This document shows positions 1-4,648 of a stretch of 5,303 nucleotides of DNA, piece after piece. The notes under the pieces are model-generated. The model had not been told where the DNA came from. It worked only from the letters and a program-made list of their open reading frames with translations, and searched no databases. Origin of the DNA: Hyphomonadaceae bacterium UBA1001 (lineage in GTDB: Bacteria; Pseudomonadota; Alphaproteobacteria; Caulobacterales; Aquidulcibacteraceae). Where the stretch lies: contig DBAV01000133.1 of assembly GCA_002291875.1 (NCBI GenBank), positions 1 to 5,303 on the forward strand. The letters are read 5' to 3'. A program made the position numbers and the translations under genes. Numbering within the stretch: position 1 is the stretch's first letter; each line of letters begins with the position of its first letter.

Positions 1-567
1 CTCTCCAAGATCGAGGCCGGCAAGATGGTGATCTCGAAGGGCGAGACCGACGTCGCCGGAGTGGTCGAATCCGTACTGCGCCTGCTCAAGCTGCAGGCCG
101 CGAAATACGATGTGTCCTTCCGTGTCGACGCACCGGCCGAGCTGCCCCTCATCGAGGCTGACCCCACGCGCCTGGGTCAGATGGTGCGCAACCTTGCGAC
201 CAACGCCTGCAAGTTCTCGCATCCGGGGTCGGAGGTGGTGGTGCGGCTCGAGCATGTCGGCGCGGACGTGCGGATCTCGGTGATCGACACCGGGGTGGGC
301 ATCCCGCCCGAGGCGCTGTCGCGTATCGGCCAGCGGTTCGAGCAGGCCGAAACCGAACACGCCCGCCCCGAGCTGGGCACCGGCCTGGGCCTTGCGATCA
401 CGCGCGAATTTGCCGCGATGCATGGCGGGACGATCGCCATCGAGAGCACGCTGGGCAAGGGCACCACCGTGTCCATCACCCTTCCGATCGACGACGTGGC
501 CACACCCCTGCCCCCCCACCGCCTGTCCCACCCCGAAGAAGACGCCCCGCCCAAGGCCGCAGAATAA
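1..567 (+). CDS. Sensor histidine kinase, C-terminal part (HATPase domain), 5' end outside window
   Basis: This is the catalytic ATP-binding half of a two-component sensor histidine kinase, which autophosphorylates a His and passes the phosphate to a response regulator. The frame is open from base 1. Its first residues, LSKIEAGKM, are the usual end of the HisKA dimerisation helix, so the phospho-accepting His, the sensor domains and the start lie off the left edge. The ATP-binding boxes follow in order: N box MVRNLATNACKF (181-216), G1 box DTGVGIP (286-306), F box IGQRFEQAE (about 328-354) and G2 box GTGLGLA (376-396), then the closing GKGTTVSITLP strand. The visible 188 residues end in a Pro/Ala-rich tail that is probably disordered. 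The F box has Arg where relatives usually have Pro (IGxPFxQ). The boxes resemble PleC/DivJ-type kinases of Alphaproteobacteria, but the partner and signal cannot be read here. The stop codon is 9 bp before the first REP hairpin. Confidence 0.93.
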   Translation, partial: LSKIEAGKMVISKGETDVAGVVESVLRLLKLQAAKYDVSFRVDAPAELPLIEADPTRLGQMVRNLATNACKFSHPGSEVVVRLEHVGADVRISVIDTGVGIPPEALSRIGQRFEQAETEHARPELGTGLGLAITREFAAMHGGTIAIESTLGKGTTVSITLPIDDVATPLPPHRLSHPEEDAPPKAAE

Positions 568-576
568 CCCCCACCA

Positions 577-647
577 ACCTTCTCCTCGGGGAGAAGGTCG
601 GATTTCGGCACGAAATCCGGGTTGAGGGGACGGCGCCGCAGAAGGCC
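577..647 (-). repeat. REP-like unit C (inverted copy), two abutting hairpins
   Basis: This is the inverted member of a three-copy intergenic repeat family. Its first hairpin (577-598) has a perfect 9-bp stem, ACCTTCTCC/GGAGAAGGT, with a 4-nt loop. It directly abuts a second perfect 9-bp stem (599-607 with 611-619, 3-nt loop). The box GGGTTGAGGGG (619-629) follows, and the similarity to copies A and B can be followed to about 647 on the reverse strand, with a small length difference near 633-641. It starts 9 bp after the kinase stop codon, so it could terminate or stabilise the kinase mRNA, but no T-run follows the stems and a classical intrinsic terminator is not supported. Confidence 0.85.
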
Positions 648-672
648 AAAGGGTGCCGCCAGATACCGGTTT

Positions 673-751
673 TGCAAGGCTTTCGCCCGTACCCCTCAAC
701 CCGGTTTCTGCTGCGCAGAACCCGACCTTCTCCCCAAGGAGAAGGTGCGCC
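673..751 (+). repeat. REP-like unit A (direct copy), 79 bp
   Basis: This unit matches 788-866 at 77 of 79 positions; the differences are at 681/796 and 705/820. It holds the box CCCCTCAACCC (692-702). A hairpin follows at 702-724, with a 6-bp core TTCTGC/GCAGAA, one mismatch, then three more pairs. It abuts a perfect 9-bp hairpin at 725-746 (ACCTTCTCC/GGAGAAGGT, loop CCAA). A short T-run (757-761) lies about 10 nt after the second stem, too far for a good intrinsic terminator. It is non-coding: the overlapping open frames only translate the repeat. Confidence 0.9.
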
Positions 752-787
752 ACGCATTTTTGCGAAGGTGCCGCGCGCTGCCAGTCC

Positions 788-866
788 TGCAAGGCCTTCG
801 CCCGTACCCCTCAACCCGGCTTCTGCTGCGCAGAACCCGACCTTCTCCCCAAGGAGAAGGTGCGCC
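788..866 (+). repeat. REP-like unit B (direct copy), 79 bp
   Basis: This second direct copy lies 115 bp downstream of unit A, with the same box (807-817) and abutting hairpins (817-839 and 840-861). The spacer between A and B (752-787, including GGTGCCGCGCGCTGCCAG) loosely resembles the sequence just before A (AGGGTGCCGCCAG), so the real duplication unit may be about 115 bp. No transposase lies beside it, so the copies are passive elements if they are mobile. Confidence 0.9.
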
Positions 867-948
867 GCTTTGGGCATCTTCCGAAACCCGGGGGTGTGCT
901 TGACGGGGCGGGCGGCGGTTGCGACGCTGTGGGGGAAGGAGCGACCCC
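867..948 (+). promoter_or_regulatory. 5' region of the monooxygenase: ribosome binding site and weak promoter candidate
   Basis: GGAAGGAG at 934-941 is a strong Shine-Dalgarno sequence 7 nt before the ATG at 949, and it decides that start over an in-frame TTG at 919. TTGACG at 900-905 matches five of six bases of the sigma-70 -35 consensus, but the bases 17-18 nt downstream (GACGCT) are a poor -10. The ribosome binding site is well supported and the promoter is only a guess. Transcription could also enter from the kinase through the REP cluster. Confidence 0.5.
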
Positions 949-2499
949 ATGGCCGCCGACCAGTCCCCTCACCCCCTGTCGCAAGCGGTGCAGACCTCCA
1001 CGCCAGACACCGCCCCCGACACCGCCCCGCACACCGCCCCCGAAACCGTGGACGTGGTGATCATCGGCGCCGGGCTGTCGGGGATCGGGGCGGCCGTGCA
1101 CCTGAAGGCCACCGTGCCCGACTGCCGATATGTGATCCTGGAGGGGCGCGATGCCATCGGCGGCACCTGGGACCTGTTCCGCTATCCGGGCATCCGCTCG
1201 GACAGCGACATGTACACGCTGGGCTATGCGTTCCGGCCATGGGAAGACGCCAGGGCGATCGCGGACGGCCCCTCGATCCTGCGTTATGTCCGCGACACCG
1301 CACGCGCCCACGATGTCGAGCGCCACATCCGGTTTGGACACCGCGTGGTGGCGGCCGACTGGTCGACGCCCGACGCGCTCTGGACGCTTCAGACACGGCG
1401 CGCTTCCGACGACGCCCCGGTCGTGGTGCGCGCCCGCCATGTGATGCTGTGCGCGGGCTATTACCGCTATGACCGCGCCCACGTGCCCGACTTTCCGGGC
1501 CGCGAGCGGTTCAGGGGCGCGTTCGTGGTGCCGCAGTTCTGGCCCGAGGGGCTGGATCATGCCGGCCGGCGCGTGGTGGTGATCGGGTCGGGCGCGACGG
1601 CCGTCACCATCGTCCCCGAAATGGCGCGGACAGCGGCCCATGTGACCATGCTGCAGCGGTCACCCACCTGGATGTTCGCGCGCCCCGACACCGATCCGCT
1701 GGCCAATGGGCTGCGGCGCATCCTGCCCTCGCGCCTGGCCTATGCCGCAACGCGCTGGAAGAATGTGACCCTGGGCCGGTATTTCTATCGCCGCGCCCGC
1801 AGCCAGCCCGACAGGGCGCGCGCCTTCCTGCTGGACGGGATACGCAAGGTGCTGCCCCCGAACGCGGACATCGCCGACTTTACCCCGCGCTATGATCCCT
1901 GGGACCAGCGCATCTGCCTGGTGCCCAATGCCGACCTGTTCACCGCCATCGGCCAAGGCCGGGCAGAGGTTGTCACCGACACCATCGAGACCTTCACCGA
2001 GACCGGCATCCGCCTGTCGTCGGGACGCGAGCTGGCGGCGGACATCATCGTGTCTGCGACCGGGCTGATGCTTCAGCCGACGGGCGGGGTGGCACTGTCG
2101 GTCGACGGCCATGCCGTCGATGTCGGCCAGACCTTCAGCTACAAGGGGATGATGTATTCAGGCCTGCCCAATCTGGTTTCGGTGTTCGGCTATACCAACG
2201 CCTCGTGGACGCTGAAGGCGGACCTGAGCTGTGCGTGGTTCGCCCGCCTGATCGCGCATCAGCGCCGGCGGGGCCTGCGTCAGGCCATGCCGGTCGCGCC
2301 GGCGGGTCTGGAGGCCGAACCCTATCTGGATTTCACGTCCGGCTATGTTCAGCGCGCGATGCACCTGTTCCCCAAACAGGGAAAGACCGCCCCCTGGCGG
2401 CTGCACCAGGACTGGTTCAGGGACCGCAAGGCCCTGCGCCGCGAGCCGATCGAGGATGGCACGCTGCTGCTGTCGAACCCCCCGCCCTTGGTGTCGTGA
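949..2499 (+). CDS. FAD/NADPH-dependent monooxygenase, type I Baeyer-Villiger family (EthA-like), atypical fingerprint
   Basis: The family inserts one oxygen from O2 into ketones to give esters or lactones (or oxidises S/N atoms) using FAD and NADPH; it is probably cytosolic. The 516-residue protein has the FAD Rossmann motif GAGLSGIG (40-47), the second Baeyer-Villiger signature GGTWDLFRYPGIRSD (71-85), the NADPH Rossmann motif GSGATA (213-218) and the ATG motif (370-372). Arg321 in WDQRICLVPN probably matches the family's catalytic Arg. The closest style I recall is EthA, which activates ethionamide in mycobacteria. The main fingerprint FxGxxxHxxxWP reads FRGAFVVPQFWP (188-199): Val194 replaces the diagnostic His, and Phe197 stands where EthA-like proteins often have a second His. 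About 30 residues precede the usual N-terminus, including three DTAP-type repeats. The start follows the strong ribosome binding site. No neighbouring dehydrogenase, hydrolase or regulator hints at a substrate. The family call is firm; the reaction and substrate are not known. Confidence 0.93.
   Translation: MAADQSPHPLSQAVQTSTPDTAPDTAPHTAPETVDVVIIGAGLSGIGAAVHLKATVPDCRYVILEGRDAIGGTWDLFRYPGIRSDSDMYTLGYAFRPWEDARAIADGPSILRYVRDTARAHDVERHIRFGHRVVAADWSTPDALWTLQTRRASDDAPVVVRARHVMLCAGYYRYDRAHVPDFPGRERFRGAFVVPQFWPEGLDHAGRRVVVIGSGATAVTIVPEMARTAAHVTMLQRSPTWMFARPDTDPLANGLRRILPSRLAYAATRWKNVTLGRYFYRRARSQPDRARAFLLDGIRKVLPPNADIADFTPRYDPWDQRICLVPNADLFTAIGQGRAEVVTDTIETFTETGIRLSSGRELAADIIVSATGLMLQPTGGVALSVDGHAVDVGQTFSYKGMMYSGLPNLVSVFGYTNASWTLKADLSCAWFARLIAHQRRRGLRQAMPVAPAGLEAEPYLDFTSGYVQRAMHLFPKQGKTAPWRLHQDWFRDRKALRREPIEDGTLLLSNPPPLVS
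1006..1041 (+). repeat. Three 12-bp in-frame tandem units (DTAP, DTAP, HTAP)
   Basis: Units 1006-1017, 1018-1029 and 1030-1041 are near-identical copies of GACACCGCCCCC, in frame with the monooxygenase and encoding residues 20-31. A fourth, decayed start (GAAACC) follows. Units of a multiple of three can expand or contract by slipped-strand mispairing without breaking the frame. The encoded peptide lies before the FAD domain and is probably an unstructured linker. Confidence 0.8.
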
Positions 2500-2505
2500 A
2501 TTGGG

Positions 2506-2523
2506 GGTGCGCAGCAGTGCGCC
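2506..2523. promoter_or_regulatory. Possible operator: GTGCGC direct repeat before the toxin-antitoxin pair
   Basis: GTGCGC occurs at 2507-2512 and again at 2517-2522, exactly 10 bp apart. The same 18 bp can also fold as a 7-bp stem with two G-T pairs. It lies between the monooxygenase stop and the antitoxin start, where an autoregulating antitoxin would be expected to bind. In DNA this GC-rich such a short repeat could arise by chance, so this is a weak call. Confidence 0.2.
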
Positions 2524-2541
2524 GGATGTTACGGTGTGACC

Positions 2542-2766
2542 ATGAAGCAGCGCGAACGTATTGTCGCCACCCCCGGAACTCTCGGCGGCAAGCCCCGTAT
2601 TGCCGGCACACGCGTCAGCGTTGCCCTGATCCTTGAAGAGCTGGGTGCCGGATCGACCATTGCCGAAATCGTCGACTGCTATCCCGGCGTCACCGATGAA
2701 GACGTTCGGGCGGCAATCGCATTTGCCGTCAGCCGCGTGCAATGTTTCGATGAGCACGCTGCCTGA
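2542..2766 (+). CDS. DUF433 family protein, probable antitoxin of a type II toxin-antitoxin pair
   Basis: This 74-residue protein has the DUF433 core: RIVATPGTLGGKPRIAGTRV (residues 6-25), then helices with EELGAGSTIAEIVDCYPGVTD and DVRAAIAFA. DUF433 proteins are small helix-turn-helix-like proteins commonly encoded just upstream of PIN-like toxins. They are inferred to neutralise the toxin and to repress their own operon. The gene begins 42 bp after the monooxygenase stop. The ATG at 2542 is chosen because it places the core at the usual distance from the N-terminus, but a GTG at 2536 in frame is possible, with a weak GGA 9 nt before it. No strong Shine-Dalgarno sequence is visible for either. 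Its stop codon TGA (2764-2766) shares bases with the CTG (2763-2765) that may start the next gene, as in coupled pairs. Its DNA looks less GC-rich than the monooxygenase gene. Confidence 0.85.
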   Translation: MKQRERIVATPGTLGGKPRIAGTRVSVALILEELGAGSTIAEIVDCYPGVTDEDVRAAIAFAVSRVQCFDEHAA

Positions 2767-3134
2767 GGACGGCCTTTCGGTTCATCGCGGATGAAAATGC
2801 ACCGCGTCCGATTGTCATCGCCATGCGCCATGCCGGCATCGACGTCGAGTATTGCTCGATCGAACATCGTGGGGAACCAGACCTCGACCTGCTGAGACGC
2901 GCGCACAGGCTCGAGCGTTTCGTGTTGACGCAGGATCGCGACTTCGTGGGGCTCGTCCTGCGCGACAGGCATCCGACCTTCGGTGTGGTTCTGCTGTCCG
3001 TACCGACGAAAGGCGGCTGGACCACACGCGCCAGTGGCCTCGCAGCCCTTGTGATTGCGGCGGCCGCCGAGGCGCTCGGCGGGATCGTGGAAGTTCGTGA
3101 CGGCGCCTTCCGTCGCTTGGCCGTCACGCACTGA
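2763..3134 (+). CDS. DUF5615 family PIN-like protein, probable RNase toxin; start codon uncertain or lost
   Basis: The frame encodes a PIN-like (Mut7-C/VapC-related) domain of the DUF5615 family, the usual partner of DUF433; such proteins are thought to be metal-dependent RNases. Conserved parts are FIADENAPRP (first acidic residue, codon 2790-2792), PDLDLLRRA, VLTQDRDF (Asp codons 2934 and 2940) and GVVLLSVP. The first ATG in frame, at 2823, is after the catalytic ADEN motif and would give a 103-residue protein lacking it. Upstream to the frame's stop (2751-2753) there is no ATG, GTG or TTG. CTG at 2763, overlapping the antitoxin stop as CTGA, is the only near-start codon and gives 123 residues, a normal family length; it is used here. 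Relatives typically begin M-(R/K)-F-hydrophobic-A-D-E. Here TTT (2775-2777) sits where that Met codon would be, and TGAGGA (2764-2769) is correctly placed as its ribosome binding site. The start may therefore have been lost, making this a silenced toxin. An alternative is a 1-base frameshift after an ATG at 2750. Confidence 0.72.
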   Translation: MRTAFRFIADENAPRPIVIAMRHAGIDVEYCSIEHRGEPDLDLLRRAHRLERFVLTQDRDFVGLVLRDRHPTFGVVLLSVPTKGGWTTRASGLAALVIAAAAEALGGIVEVRDGAFRRLAVTH

Positions 3135-3146
3135 CCATCGTCGGGG

Positions 3147-4589
3147 TCACCGCGAAAGCGAACTGCGGCCTTCACGGCCCATGGCGTCGTCGATGTGCAG
3201 GGTCCCATCGGGGTCCGTATCGTCCTCGGCGTCCAGACCAACCAGCATGACCGTGCCCTCGCCCTCACCAACCTGTCGGAGCGTGCGTTCCACCGCGCGG
3301 GTGCGGACCCCCACCTGGTCGGCAGCCCTGCGGGCGCTATCGAGGCGGTCCACCACCTTCACCCAGGCTTGGCCATAGCGCGCGAACTCGCTGCGAACCG
3401 CCTGCAGCACCTCGCCGATCTGTGCGGAACGTTGCTCGATGGCGAGGGTGCGAAAGCCCATCTGCAGACTCGAGAGCAGGGCTGCCAGCGTTGTCGGCCC
3501 GGTGACCATCACGCGATGGCCGGACTGAAGGTCACTCAGAAGGCCTGGACGGCGGACAACTTCTGCGAACAGCCCCTCTGTCGGCAGATACAGGATAGCA
3601 AAGTCGGTCGTCACACCGGGATTGATGTATTTTTCGGCGATGCGCTCGGCTTCCAGGCGGATGCGCCTTTCCAATGCGGCAGCTGCGCGGTCGCACGCTT
3701 CGCGGTCCGCAGCGTCCTGCGCCGCCAGCAATTGCTCATAGGCCTGCATCGGAAACTTGGCATCGATCGGCAGGTGAACCGGGGTCCCGTCGCCCCTGCC
3801 CGGCATCTTCACGGCGAACTCGACCCGTTCGGCGCTGCCGGGACGGCAGGCGAAGTTGGCAACCAGCTGCTCGGGGCGCAGAAGGTCCTCCAGCAACGCG
3901 CCAAGCATGGTTTCGCCCCACGTCCCGCGGGACTTGACGTTGGTCAGCACCTTCTTGAGGTCGCCCACCCCGCTTGCCAGCGACTGCATGTCGCCCAGCC
4001 CCTTGTGGACCTGTTCCAGCCGCTCACTCACCTGCTTGAAGGACGCGCCGAGCCGCTCGTTCAGTGTCGCCTGCAGCTTTTCTTCCACGGTGGCGCGCAT
4101 CTGCTCAAGCTTGGCGTCGTTCTCGGTCCGCAGCGTCGTCAGTTGGCCCTCCAGCGTCGCACGCAAGGTCTCGGCGCGCTTGTCGGTGTCCTCGGCCAGT
4201 TTGGCCAGGCGTGCCTCCATTGCCTTCAGACGCTCGGCCTGCTGGGTTTCCAGCGTTTCGAGGCGCTCGCCGATGCGCTGGCGCAGCTGGGCAGCACTGC
4301 CCTCGGCACTCTCGCGGTGCTGCTGGAGGGTTTGGGTAAAGGTTTCGAACCGTCCCCCCAGCGCGTTCGAGAGGGTGTGGAAGGACGTCATCACGTCGGT
4401 TCGCAGCGCGGCGGCGCCTGCGCCCGATTCCTGGCGGCTGGAGGCGAATTCGGCCCGCACGCCCTGTTCGAGTGCGCGCATGGCCTCCTGTGCGCCAGCA
4501 TCGGGCCCGCGTGCGGCGCCTGCCCGCCAGGCCAGCCAGCACGCCAGCAGCGCCACCACCAGCGTGACGATGTCGATAGCGAGGTCCAT
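3147..4589 (-). CDS. rmuC: DNA recombination protein RmuC
   Basis: RmuC is a predicted nuclease-fold protein; in Escherichia coli its loss raises inversion between short inverted repeats, but its biochemistry is poorly defined. The 480-residue protein has one N-terminal membrane segment (about residues 4-21, with WLAWRAG at its end). A long Glu/Lys/Arg/Gln-rich coiled coil follows (about 30-205). The RmuC core (about 205-430) has NVKSRGTWGE (217-226), PIDAKFP (274-280), LPTEGLFAEV (335-344) and VTGPTTLAALL (from 362). It ends in an acidic tail (GLDAEDDTDPDG). This is a full-length architecture. The ATG at 4589 is chosen because AAGGAG stands 6 nt before it and the membrane segment starts at once; the longer frame to 4643 has no such signal. 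The radical SAM gene ends 59 bp upstream on the same strand, so co-transcription is possible. The 3' end lies 12 bp from the convergent toxin stop codon. Confidence 0.95.
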   Translation of the reverse strand: MDLAIDIVTLVVALLACWLAWRAGAARGPDAGAQEAMRALEQGVRAEFASSRQESGAGAAALRTDVMTSFHTLSNALGGRFETFTQTLQQHRESAEGSAAQLRQRIGERLETLETQQAERLKAMEARLAKLAEDTDKRAETLRATLEGQLTTLRTENDAKLEQMRATVEEKLQATLNERLGASFKQVSERLEQVHKGLGDMQSLASGVGDLKKVLTNVKSRGTWGETMLGALLEDLLRPEQLVANFACRPGSAERVEFAVKMPGRGDGTPVHLPIDAKFPMQAYEQLLAAQDAADREACDRAAAALERRIRLEAERIAEKYINPGVTTDFAILYLPTEGLFAEVVRRPGLLSDLQSGHRVMVTGPTTLAALLSSLQMGFRTLAIEQRSAQIGEVLQAVRSEFARYGQAWVKVVDRLDSARRAADQVGVRTRAVERTLRQVGEGEGTVMLVGLDAEDDTDPDGTLHIDDAMGREGRSSLSR

Positions 4590-4595
4590 CTTGGG

Positions 4596-4601
4596 CTCCT
4601 T
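4596..4601 (-). promoter_or_regulatory. Ribosome binding site of rmuC
   Basis: AAGGAG on the minus strand lies 6 nt before the ATG at 4587-4589. It excludes the upstream in-frame ATG at 4643 as the likely start. Confidence 0.8.
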
Positions 4602-4611
4602 GAACGCCAAA

Positions 4612-4640
4612 CGGATACAGGCAGGCCGGCCACGATGCAA
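4612..4640 (-). promoter_or_regulatory. Weak promoter candidate for rmuC
   Basis: In the 59-bp gap between the radical SAM stop and the rmuC start, the minus strand reads TTGCAT (4640-4635), a 17-bp spacer, then TATCCG (4617-4612). Each hexamer matches the sigma-70 consensus at about half its positions. An AT-richer patch (4641-4658) lies just upstream, overlapping the end of the radical SAM gene. No terminator hairpin is visible in the gap, so readthrough is just as plausible. Confidence 0.25.
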
Positions 4641-4648
4641 CAAGTTTC

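Noticed and set aside
577..619. The two hairpins after the kinase as an intrinsic terminator.
   Set aside because: The stems are strong but no T-run follows and the same structure recurs in both orientations, so a REP-like element explains it better. A secondary role in 3'-end protection remains possible.
753..764. CGCA-TTTT-TGCG mini-hairpin between the direct repeats.
   Set aside because: A 4-bp stem is too short to mean anything by itself.
673..866. Two near-identical 79-bp blocks considered as a start of a CRISPR array.
   Set aside because: The units are too long, there are only two direct copies, the spacer resembles the flank of the other copy, there are no cas genes, and internal hairpins fit REP elements.
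919..948. TTG at 919 as the start of the monooxygenase (526 residues).
   Set aside because: The ATG at 949 has a strong Shine-Dalgarno sequence 7 nt upstream, and that sequence lies inside the proposed extra codons.
622..1472. Overlapping + strand open frames (622-903, 653-1060, 672-1472) across the repeats and the start of the monooxygenase.
   Set aside because: Their peptides are translations of the two REP copies or of a wrong frame of the monooxygenase. The same peptide appears twice because the DNA is repeated, and there is no ribosome binding site or domain.
811..1641. A 276-codon minus-strand frame opposite the monooxygenase.
   Set aside because: It is antisense to a gene with all family motifs in order, and its translation is low in complexity and resembles no family.
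4590..4643. Upstream ATG at 4643 as the start of rmuC (18 extra residues).
   Set aside because: The AAGGAG at 4596-4601 fits the ATG at 4589, and the extra residues would push the N-terminal membrane segment inward without a matching signal.
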